Assembly: GCA_945897915.1 (NCBI GenBank)
Contig: CAMDGB010000007.1
Span: 1-64,000, forward strand
Origin: Chryseobacterium gleum
Lineage (GTDB): Bacteria; Bacteroidota; Bacteroidia; Flavobacteriales; Flavobacteriaceae
Reading direction: 5' to 3'
DNA length: 64,000 nt
The position numbers and the translations under genes were made by a program. Below, piece by piece: positions 19,817 through 26,816 of the stretch (the stretch's first letter is position 1; every line of letters begins with the position of its first letter). Under the pieces are notes generated by a model, which worked only from the letters and a program-made list of their open reading frames with translations, was not told where the DNA came from and did not search any database.

Positions 19817-19841
19817 TATAAACATTATTTTCTTAATAAAC

Positions 19842-20981
19842 TTAAAAATTAAGTTTCATTCCATCTGCGATGTTATTAGCGCCTTCTGTAACAATAACAT
19901 CATTTGCGGTTAATCCGCTCAAAATTTCAGTTACATTATCAGATGATTTACCCACTTTAACAAGTACTTTTTTAGCTACTCCTTTTTTACCATTTACATT
20001 AGTGGCTATAAATACAAATTTGTTGTGTTCGCCGTCTTCTTGTACCACATTTGTAGGAACTACGATAGCGTTATTTATTGCATAATCAATAATTTTAAGT
20101 TGCGCCACTTGGTTTGGACGTAGTAAATTATCTGGATTAGGCACACTAACTTCAATACCAAAACTTCTATTACTTGGGTTAATAAAATTAGCTACCTGAC
20201 GCACTTTACCTTTATAGGTTTTCCCTAAAGACGTTAAAAAAACATCTACAGCTGTTCCAACTTTTAACTTCCCAATGTAGGTTTCAGGAACGGTTGTAGA
20301 AACATACATGTTTGATAAATTTACAATGCGCATTAATCCTTGTGGGTTTGGAGAAACTACTTGTCCTCTTTCTACAAAAACATCATCAATAGTTCCGGAA
20401 AATGGAGCACGAATAACTGTTTTTGCCACTTGAGCTCTCATTTGTGCAACCGATTTTTGAGCCGAAATCATTTGTGCTTGCGCTTGTAAAAACTGAATTT
20501 CAGAACCAATTTTTTTGTCCCAAAGGTTTTTTTGTCTTTCAAAAGTGGTTTTTGACAAAGCATATTGGTTTTCAATACTGGCCAATTGCTGACTCATTCC
20601 TGCATCGTCAACTTTACCAAGAATTTGTCCTTTTGAAACACGTTGCCCAGCTTTTACATTTAAAATGGTTAACGTTCCGCTGAATTCAGGTTGTACTAAA
20701 ATATTATCTTTAGTATTTACATTTCCTTGAATTTCTAAATAGTGATTGAAAATAGTGTCTTTTAGCGTTATTACCGAAACTAATGCTTCTGTTTCTGGTG
20801 TTTTATTGCCATTAAGTAGCGCGGCATCTATTTTTTCTAATTCTGACTGAATAATTGCCTTTCTATTTTTTAATTCCGTAATGTTTTTATCTTTAATTAA
20901 ATCTTCGGTAGATTTTTCTCCACAAGCTATCAGTAAAAAACTGGCGGCAATAATTACTAATTTTTTCATATCTAATTTCAT
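19842..20981 (-). CDS. RND efflux periplasmic adaptor (membrane-fusion lipoprotein)
   Basis: 379 residues, AcrA/HlyD-type adaptor joining the RND pump to TolC. The signal peptide has a lipobox ending LLIAC at Cys20, so it should be an inner-membrane-anchored lipoprotein. After a helical segment (30-60) come the barrel-sandwich (lipoyl-like) halves: SGTLTILNVKAGQRVSKGQILGKV (about 100-123) and VIRAPFSGTIDDVFVERGQVV (about 188-208). A coiled-coil hairpin lies between them (Gln/Ala-rich), and a beta-barrel and membrane-proximal domain follow. The ATG at 20969 (MKKLVII) is an alternative start. The tolC-like gene ends 6 bases upstream. Confidence 0.93.
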   Translation of the reverse strand: MKLDMKKLVIIAASFLLIACGEKSTEDLIKDKNITELKNRKAIIQSELEKIDAALLNGNKTPETEALVSVITLKDTIFNHYLEIQGNVNTKDNILVQPEFSGTLTILNVKAGQRVSKGQILGKVDDAGMSQQLASIENQYALSKTTFERQKNLWDKKIGSEIQFLQAQAQMISAQKSVAQMRAQVAKTVIRAPFSGTIDDVFVERGQVVSPNPQGLMRIVNLSNMYVSTTVPETYIGKLKVGTAVDVFLTSLGKTYKGKVRQVANFINPSNRSFGIEVSVPNPDNLLRPNQVAQLKIIDYAINNAIVVPTNVVQEDGEHNKFVFIATNVNGKKGVAKKVLVKVGKSSDNVTEILSGLTANDVIVTEGANNIADGMKLNF

Positions 20982-20987
20982 TTATTT

Positions 20988-22325
20988 TTAGTTAACTAAT
21001 TTTTCTAAAGTTGCTTTTTTATTGATGATTTCTATCATTGCTTGAAGTGCTTCTTGTTGGGCCGTATATAATTGTTTTTGCGCTTCAGCAAAGTCAAAAC
21101 TTGAAGATAAACCTTCTTTAAATTTTATTTGTTGTTTGGTTTCAATTCGTTCTGCTAATTTTAAATTAGCTTGGGCATTATTATATTGGTTGATGCTATA
21201 TTCGTAATCGCTTTTGGCTTTTTGATATTGTAATTTTAATTTTTGTTCTGTTTCTGTAAGTTGCGTTTTTGATTTTTCTAATTCAATTTTTGCTTGTTGT
21301 ACTTTAGAATTTCTGCCGCCACTACTAAAAATTGGCACATTTAATCCCAAGCCAACATTTGAAAAATTACTCCATTTTTGAGTAGAATTCATGAGAGAAA
21401 ATGCGTTGGAAAAGGCATTGTATCCAAAATTTACTTGTGCGCCTAACGATGGCAAACCTTTGCTTTTTTCTAATTTAACTAAAAGTTGTTTGCTTTCTTC
21501 TACATTTTTGCCAATTTTATAATCAATGTTTTCGTTTACAATAAACTCGGAAACTAATAATTGTAAATCGATATTATTTTGAGTTAAATTACTTAATTTT
21601 TCAGTTAATACAATTGCATCGTCAACATTAATTCCTAGTAATAATTTTACAATATTTAAGGCAATAACCCTTTGTTTGGTTACATTTTCCAAAGCATTAT
21701 TTACAGAATTTAAGGTAATTTGAAGTTGCTCAATAGTTTCTTCTTCTATTAAACCGTTTTTATAAATTTCTTTTGTATCCGATAGAATTTTTTCTAAAAC
21801 AGTCTTGTTTTTATTGATAATCAAAATACTTTCATCTGCTAAGAGCACATTCCCATAAGAATTAATTACAATTTCTTTAATTTCTTGATTCGTTTTTTCT
21901 TTTGCGTTTTCAGAAATTTTTAAATATGTTTTTGCAGATTGCAAACCTACTAAATACGAACCATCAAAAATAAGTTGACTTAATGTTAGATTTCCTATAG
22001 CTACGTGTTTCGTACCAAAAGCCAACAACGTAATGTCATTAGGATTTGCCATAGGATTAAAAGCATTAGCAGCTGCGCCTTGCTTGGTAAATTCAAATGT
22101 GTTTTGATAATTTATAGAACCATTAATTTGTGGTAATCCCATTGTAGTGGTTTCCCATTTTTTTTGCTTCGCAAGTTCTAAATCTCTGTTTGCGTTTATG
22201 ACGCTGTAATTGTTCTTTTGGGCTTGGTCAATTGCTTGCTTTAGCGTGAAACTGGCAGTTTCTGCTTGCGAAAAAACTTGAATGACACTCATAAGAAACA
22301 GAAATACTGTTATTTTAATCTTCAT
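20988..22325 (-). CDS. TolC-family outer-membrane efflux protein
   Basis: 445 residues with a signal peptide (MKIKITVFLFLMSVIQVFSQ) and the two tandem OEP repeats of TolC proteins: FTLKQAIDQAQKNNYSVINA near the start, long coiled-coil helices, barrel strands, and a second repeat with GLGLNVPIFSSGGRNSKVQQ around 325-345. The C-terminal helix contains FKEGLSSSFDFAEAQKQLY, typical of the family. It forms the trimeric outer-membrane duct for the RND pump encoded downstream. It lies 10 bases after the TetR gene. Confidence 0.94.
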   Translation of the reverse strand: MKIKITVFLFLMSVIQVFSQAETASFTLKQAIDQAQKNNYSVINANRDLELAKQKKWETTTMGLPQINGSINYQNTFEFTKQGAAANAFNPMANPNDITLLAFGTKHVAIGNLTLSQLIFDGSYLVGLQSAKTYLKISENAKEKTNQEIKEIVINSYGNVLLADESILIINKNKTVLEKILSDTKEIYKNGLIEEETIEQLQITLNSVNNALENVTKQRVIALNIVKLLLGINVDDAIVLTEKLSNLTQNNIDLQLLVSEFIVNENIDYKIGKNVEESKQLLVKLEKSKGLPSLGAQVNFGYNAFSNAFSLMNSTQKWSNFSNVGLGLNVPIFSSGGRNSKVQQAKIELEKSKTQLTETEQKLKLQYQKAKSDYEYSINQYNNAQANLKLAERIETKQQIKFKEGLSSSFDFAEAQKQLYTAQQEALQAMIEIINKKATLEKLVN

Positions 22326-22335
22326 TGGTTTAAAT

Positions 22336-22935
22336 TTAATTATTTATATTCTGTAATTGTTTTTCTAATTCTATTATTCCAGCTGACGTTGCCATCGCAC
22401 GAATATGGTATTCTAATGCTTTGTATTCTAATTTACTAGCTTCTTTCTCTAAGGCTGTATTTTCGCTAATGCTGAATATTAATGTGTAATAAAACTTAAC
22501 ATAATTTTCAACATCTATAGTTTCTAGATATAATCCTTCTGAAATTCCTTTAAAAATGTTATCCCGAAAACACCCTTGACATATTTCAATTTGATAGCCA
22601 ACTACTTTTTGATATACTTCTGGATAATGTTTTTTCAATTGATAAACAGGAGATGTTTCGCTATATTTGAACATTTCTTTAAACATTCTTCTTATTTGAA
22701 AATTTTCTTCGATAGCATTAAATTTTTTCGCAACGATTGATTCAATGATTTCTATAACTTCTTTATGAACCAATTGTGTGCTTTCTTCAATAAGTAATTC
22801 TTTGTTAGAAAAATATTTGTAAATTGTTTTTTTAGAAATTCCCATTTCACGGGCAATATCGTCCATAGTAATGCTCTTGAAACCAAATTTCAAAAACATT
22901 TCTTTTGCTTTGACTACAATATTTTCTTTAATCAT
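22336..22935 (-). CDS. TetR/AcrR-family transcriptional regulator
   Basis: 199 residues. The N-terminal helix-turn-helix spans about 22-49 (ITMDDIAREMGISKKTIYKY, then FSNKELLI), matching the TetR_N consensus. The remaining helical ligand-binding domain is not closely recognisable. It is second in the efflux operon. A palindrome GGAAACT-N14-AGTTTCC lies just upstream of the operon's -7 element, so autorepression of the whole operon with release by a pump substrate is the natural inference. Confidence 0.93.
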   Translation of the reverse strand: MIKENIVVKAKEMFLKFGFKSITMDDIAREMGISKKTIYKYFSNKELLIEESTQLVHKEVIEIIESIVAKKFNAIEENFQIRRMFKEMFKYSETSPVYQLKKHYPEVYQKVVGYQIEICQGCFRDNIFKGISEGLYLETIDVENYVKFYYTLIFSISENTALEKEASKLEYKALEYHIRAMATSAGIIELEKQLQNINN

Positions 22936-22942
22936 AAGAATA

Positions 22943-23209
22943 TTAAAATTGTTTTATCAAACTATAAAATTCTATGCTTTTTCTTAAAGGATATAATGGC
23001 AATTCTTTAATTTTTAGTTTTACTTCTTCTTCATTTATATTTTTAAAAATTAAAATTGCACCATTTTTGGTTGGTCGTAAAAATAAATTTTCTAAAATCC
23101 CTACTTCTTTCCATTTAGCAATTATTTCTTTTTCATGAATTAAAATTTCAGAAAAATTATCTGGTAAATTATCTAAATCAATGGTTAAAATTACTTGTAC
23201 CTGGTTCAT
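22943..23209 (-). CDS. Small muconolactone-isomerase-like (dimeric alpha/beta barrel) protein
   Basis: 88 residues, first gene of the efflux operon, 7 bases before the TetR gene. The form is one beta-alpha-beta-beta-alpha-beta unit: MNQVQVILTIDLDN (strand), HEKEIIAKWKEVGILENLFL (helix and strand), KNGAILIFKNINEEEVKLKI and ELPLYPLRKSIEFYSLIKQF. The GAILIF..NINEEE and LPLYP parts resemble the muconolactone isomerase/YciI-like ferredoxin-fold superfamily, which includes small enzymes and ligand-binding dimers. The catalytic residues cannot be judged, and function is unknown. Its place at the head of a TetR-controlled efflux operon suggests a role with the toxic substrate, but that is inference. 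Confidence 0.75.
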   Translation of the reverse strand: MNQVQVILTIDLDNLPDNFSEILIHEKEIIAKWKEVGILENLFLRPTKNGAILIFKNINEEEVKLKIKELPLYPLRKSIEFYSLIKQF

Positions 23210-23259
23210 TTTTAATATTTAATATTATTAATTATTCTTTTTTGTATAATTTTTCGATA

Positions 23260-23267
23260 CAAATATA
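23260..23267 (-). promoter_or_regulatory. -7 promoter element of the efflux operon
   Basis: Reads TATATTTG on the minus strand, a perfect TAnnTTTG, 50 bases before the first ATG. The -33 region is occupied by the GGAAACT palindrome. Confidence 0.6.
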
Positions 23268-23271
23268 AAAA

Positions 23272-23299
23272 GGAAACTTATAAAACTAAAATAGTTTCC
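23272..23299. promoter_or_regulatory. Candidate TetR operator: GGAAACT-N14-AGTTTCC palindrome
   Basis: Perfect 7-bp arms (23272-23278 and 23293-23299) are separated by 14 bp, and the spacer itself is partly symmetric (TATAAAACTAAAAT). It begins 4 bp upstream of the -7 element and covers the -33 position, so a bound repressor would block the polymerase. The regulator encoded second in the operon is the obvious partner. Confidence 0.7.
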
Positions 23300-23379
23300 G
23301 TAATCTTCACATAAATTTAACATTTAATTTATGAAGCTAATTATTAATTATTAGTTTAAATTTACAAAAAATTTCAAGT

Positions 23380-24354
23380 ATGCTTTCATTGTCAGAATAT
23401 CAAAATGTTATTTCGAAAGAATTTTCAAATATTCATATTCACAAACAACCGAAAAATTTATATGAACCAATAGATTATATTTTATCTCTTGGCGGTAAAA
23501 GAATTCGTCCTGTATTAACATTAATGGCAACTGATATTTTTGATGGCGACTATAAAAAAGCAATTTCTGCTGCTAAAGCCGTAGAGGTTTTTCATAATTT
23601 TTCATTAGTGCATGATGATATTATGGACGATGCGCCTTTGAGACGAGGACATGAAACTGTTCATGAAAAATGGAACATCAATACTGGTATTTTATCTGGT
23701 GATGCCATGTTAATTTTAGCTTATCAGTATTTTGAAAATTACGAACCCGCGATATTTCAAAAACTAGCAAAATTATTTAGCAAAACAGCTTTAGAAGTTT
23801 GCGAAGGTCAACAATACGATGTAGATTTTGAAACCCGAGATGATGTTACAATTGCTGAATATTTAAAAATGATTGAATTTAAAACGGCAGTATTATTAGG
23901 TGCTGCTATGAAAATGGGCGCTATTGTAGCAGAAACTTCAGAAGAAAACGCCGATTTAATTTATACTTTTGGATTAAATTTAGGCATAGCATTTCAATTA
24001 CAAGACGATTATTTAGATGCTTTTGGAAACCCAAAAACCTTTGGGAAACAAGTAGGTGGCGACATTATCGAAAACAAAAAAACCTATTTATACTTAAAAG
24101 CGATAGCGTTTTCAAATGACGAGGACAAACAGCAATTATTACATTTATTTTCTATACAACCCAATGAAAATTTCGATAAAATTGAATCGGTAAAAACAAT
24201 TTTTACTACTTCTGGCGCAAGTAAAGCAACACAAGACGCAATTGCTAACTATACTCAAATAGCATTTGAAACGCTAGAAAAAATGAATATTTCCGAAGAC
24301 AAAAAAGTGGTTTTAAGATTGTTTGGCGAAAAATTAATGAATAGAAAAGTGTAA
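23380..24354 (+). CDS. Polyprenyl (isoprenyl diphosphate) synthase
   Basis: 324 residues, trans-prenyltransferase class. It condenses isopentenyl diphosphate with allylic diphosphates for quinone, carotenoid or undecaprenyl precursors. Motifs: GGKRIRP (38-44), first Asp-rich DDIMD (79-83) followed by LRRG, second Asp-rich QLQDDYLD (206-213) and GKQVGGDIIENKKTYL just after it. The residue five before the first Asp motif is Phe74 (FHNFSLVHDD). A bulky residue there usually gives a short product (C15-C20) rather than C40, so a farnesyl/geranylgeranyl synthase is more likely than octaprenyl. It is divergent from the efflux operon; a 117-residue gene follows. Confidence 0.9.
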   Translation: MLSLSEYQNVISKEFSNIHIHKQPKNLYEPIDYILSLGGKRIRPVLTLMATDIFDGDYKKAISAAKAVEVFHNFSLVHDDIMDDAPLRRGHETVHEKWNINTGILSGDAMLILAYQYFENYEPAIFQKLAKLFSKTALEVCEGQQYDVDFETRDDVTIAEYLKMIEFKTAVLLGAAMKMGAIVAETSEENADLIYTFGLNLGIAFQLQDDYLDAFGNPKTFGKQVGGDIIENKKTYLYLKAIAFSNDEDKQQLLHLFSIQPNENFDKIESVKTIFTTSGASKATQDAIANYTQIAFETLEKMNISEDKKVVLRLFGEKLMNRKV

Positions 24355-24357
24355 TCA

Positions 24358-24387
24358 ATGAGCCAATTTTCGATGAGCCAATTTCCA
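24358..24387 (+). repeat. 15-bp tandem duplication in a spacer
   Basis: ATGAGCCAATTTTCG is followed directly by ATGAGCCAATTTCCA (two mismatches at the end). It lies between the prenyl synthase stop and the next start codon. Minor. Confidence 0.6.
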
Positions 24388-24397
24388 ATTTAAAAAA

Positions 24398-24751
24398 ATG
24401 AGTTATTTACCGCCAACATCCATCGATTCATTAATTGAAGAAGCCGAAGAACAAGATTTATATTTCAAATTAATTGAGCAAACCAATAAAGATTTTGCTT
24501 TGGCAAACGAAAATATTGATATTCCGTTAGATATTTCCCCATTTGAATTAAAGCTTTTGGTTCAGGAGAAAATTATAAAATTAGTCAATTATAAATTCGC
24601 AGAATATTTAAATTTACTATATATTATTGATGTTTCCGAAGATCAGATTAAAAAATTAGACGGCTCAGATGTTTTTAAATTATCCGAAGAAGTTGCTTTT
24701 TTAATTTTAAAACGCGAATGGCAAAAAGTATGGTTTAGAAATAAATATTAA
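24398..24751 (+). CDS. Small acidic hypothetical protein (117 aa)
   Basis: Not recognised. A 117-residue acidic, largely helical protein without signal peptide, Cys clusters or membrane segment: MSYLPPTSIDSLIEEAEEQD at the N-terminus, a central PLDISPFELKLLVQEKIIKL, and a Trp-containing C-terminus ILKREWQKVWFRNKY. It lies 43 bases after the prenyl synthase on the same strand, so is probably co-transcribed. Its stop is one base from the stop of the convergent PhoD gene. Coherent composition and operon position support a real gene. Confidence 0.75.
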   Translation: MSYLPPTSIDSLIEEAEEQDLYFKLIEQTNKDFALANENIDIPLDISPFELKLLVQEKIIKLVNYKFAEYLNLLYIIDVSEDQIKKLDGSDVFKLSEEVAFLILKREWQKVWFRNKY

Positions 24752-24752
24752 T

Positions 24753-26078
24753 TTACTCCAACTCTTTCTTTAAAATTATTTTATTCCACAATTCTTTTCC
24801 TTCTTTGTCAAATAATGTTATCTTCATTTGTCGGGTGTCTTTTTCGCCAGAAAACGAAAGTGTTCCAAAAACATGTTGTGCAAATAAACTGCCTTCCACT
24901 CTGTTTTTATTTTCTTCTTTGGCAATTTTTTCAATATTTCCATGTCCAGAAGTTAGTGGAGAAACCGTCCAATCATATAAATTATAAGCTTCAGTTCGTT
25001 TCAACATCGATAATTCTGTAAAATGTCTGTCACCAGAAATAAAAGTTACGCCTTTAATTTTATTTGCTGTAATTTCATTTAAAAGTGCTTCTTTTTCTGT
25101 TTTATAATTTTCGTAATTTTCAAAAACAGCTGCCGAGCTTAACACTTGGCCACCAATTACTATAATTTTAAAACCGGCTTTTGAAGTTACCAAAGCGTCG
25201 ATTAGCCATTGTATTTGAGAAGCTCCTAAAAGTACTTTTTCACCGGTTAATCTGTCATTTGGCGATCTAAAAAAACGATTGTCTAACAAGAAAACTTCTG
25301 CGTCTCCCCAATTAAAACAGGAATAAATACCTTCTTGTTGAGTAGGATTCATCCCGTACGATTTATTTGCCCAAAAATCTTTAAACGCTTGTTGCGTTGC
25401 ATACTTATTATAAAAACCTCTGTCGCCATCATTTGGTCCAAAATCATGATCGTCCCAAATTGCAAAATTTTGAGTTTTAGCCAAAAGCGCTTGCATTTCT
25501 TTTATTTTTCTTGAATAGGTGTAGCGATGTTGTATTCCTGTTTTACTATCCCAATCTGCTTCACGCAAGTAAATATTATCGCCACCCCAAATCATAATGT
25601 CTGGATTTTTTTTAGCAATACTTTCAAAAATAGAATAGTTGGAACCATAAGGTGTTCCTGGTCTATCTAGGGCTTCTTCACTTATGTAAGCGCAACTTCC
25701 TAATGCAATTGTAAAATCGGGTGCTTTTTCGCGAAATTGCCATAATTTTTTTGATGAAAAGGAAGTTTCATAAGGCAAAATTATTTTTTTGTTATCCAAA
25801 TAAACTTCGTAATTATATTTTTTTCCTGGCTCAAGTTTGTCTAAAACTACATGACAAGTAAATGCATTGTCTTTAGACGTGTTGTACTTTTCGCTTTTGA
25901 AAACTTCTCCTACATTATCTTTAGCATAATAGGAAACATAAACAATGGATGGTTTTTCCGTTTGAAGCCAAATCATCGCTTCTTTCATTTCACAATAACC
26001 TAACATAGGTCCAGATTGTAAATTATTTTGTGAAAATAAGGTGACTGAAAACAATAAAAAGGAAAGAATAAATCGCAT
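24753..26078 (-). CDS. PhoD-family alkaline phosphatase / phosphodiesterase
   Basis: 441 residues with a signal peptide (MRFILSFLLFSVTLFSQ). An N-terminal fibronectin-like domain (about 20-115, GPMLGYCEMKEAMIWLQTEK) precedes the PhoD metallophosphoesterase domain: LGSCAYI (near 126), GGDNIYLREADW (near 165), the metal motif WDDHDFGPND (near 208), FLLDNRFFRSP and SGDRHFTELS (near 349). These enzymes hydrolyse phosphate mono- or diesters outside the cytoplasm with Ca/Fe cofactors. It stands alone; there is no phosphate-uptake gene nearby and no Pho-type site is evident. The tail contains no T9SS sorting domain, so it is probably periplasmic. Confidence 0.9.
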   Translation of the reverse strand: MRFILSFLLFSVTLFSQNNLQSGPMLGYCEMKEAMIWLQTEKPSIVYVSYYAKDNVGEVFKSEKYNTSKDNAFTCHVVLDKLEPGKKYNYEVYLDNKKIILPYETSFSSKKLWQFREKAPDFTIALGSCAYISEEALDRPGTPYGSNYSIFESIAKKNPDIMIWGGDNIYLREADWDSKTGIQHRYTYSRKIKEMQALLAKTQNFAIWDDHDFGPNDGDRGFYNKYATQQAFKDFWANKSYGMNPTQQEGIYSCFNWGDAEVFLLDNRFFRSPNDRLTGEKVLLGASQIQWLIDALVTSKAGFKIIVIGGQVLSSAAVFENYENYKTEKEALLNEITANKIKGVTFISGDRHFTELSMLKRTEAYNLYDWTVSPLTSGHGNIEKIAKEENKNRVEGSLFAQHVFGTLSFSGEKDTRQMKITLFDKEGKELWNKIILKKELE

Positions 26079-26136
26079 AATTTTTTTTGTAAAATTAAGA
26101 AATTCTAATAGATTTAATGTTAAGAAATAATTACTT

Positions 26137-26697
26137 TTAAAACATTACTCTAACAAAAGGAAGCCAAGATTGCCCATATATATTATTTTGATTTGCGTGT
26201 AGTAAATTAAATCTAACCCCAAAAGTTACGTTTTGTTGACGATATCCAGCACCAACAAAAACCGCTGTATTCCAAAATGAATCTTTGCTGCTATTCACTG
26301 CATCAAATTTTCTGTTTATTGCTAATTGTTCTATTTCTGCTGAAAGCTGAACATCTTGTATTGGGTGAAATAATCCAATTATACTTCCTCCAAAAATAGT
26401 AGATTTAAAACCCGTAGCATTATAATTTGAAGGATTTGATTCTTGAGCAACATAACTCCCTGAAATTCCTACACCTAGGCTTACCGTTTTGTTTATATGA
26501 TAATATCCTGTTGGAGATAAAGAAAAATTAGAATATCCGTTACCAAAAGCCAAGCCTAATCCTCCACCATATTGAACTTTTTGCCAAAAAACAGATTTTG
26601 TTTTAGGAATGCTGTCTTGCTGAGAAAACAAGTGTGCAGAATTGAGAAAAATTAGTGTGTAAAAAAATGTATTTAGTAACTTTCTCTTTATTTTCAT
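26137..26697 (-). CDS. Outer-membrane beta-barrel protein (hypothetical)
   Basis: 186 residues with a signal peptide (MKIKRKLLNTFFYTLIFLNS, cleavage near HLFSQ). After about residue 40 come alternating amphipathic strands (GGGLGLAFGNGYSNFSLSP, VSLGVGISGSYVAQ, SAEIEQLAINRKF, NTAVFVGAGYRQQNVTFGV) ending in an aromatic strand, WLPFVRVMF. The C-terminal Phe is typical of outer-membrane barrels, so an eight-stranded porin-like fold is likely. It is divergent from sucA (119 bases). Proteins at this position have, as I recall, been labelled 'alpha-ketoglutarate decarboxylase' in some flavobacterial genomes; nothing in the sequence supports that activity. Confidence 0.8.
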   Translation of the reverse strand: MKIKRKLLNTFFYTLIFLNSAHLFSQQDSIPKTKSVFWQKVQYGGGLGLAFGNGYSNFSLSPTGYYHINKTVSLGVGISGSYVAQESNPSNYNATGFKSTIFGGSIIGLFHPIQDVQLSAEIEQLAINRKFDAVNSSKDSFWNTAVFVGAGYRQQNVTFGVRFNLLHANQNNIYGQSWLPFVRVMF

Positions 26698-26769
26698 TAT
26701 ATTTATTCCTTATTTGTTAATTTGAACATAAAAGTATAAATTTCTTCGAACATTTAGCATAAAAGTTTA

Positions 26770-26777
26770 TACTTTTG
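26770..26777 (+). promoter_or_regulatory. -7 promoter element of sucA
   Basis: TACTTTTG, a perfect TAnnTTTG, 39 bases before the sucA ATG. No clear -33 TTG. Confidence 0.5.
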
Positions 26778-26816
26778 CATAAAATTTTTTAACCAAATCG
26801 TCATTTAGACAGAATT

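Noticed and set aside
26137..26697. Naming the barrel protein alpha-ketoglutarate decarboxylase
   Set aside because: There is no cofactor motif; the signal peptide and strands indicate an outer-membrane barrel.
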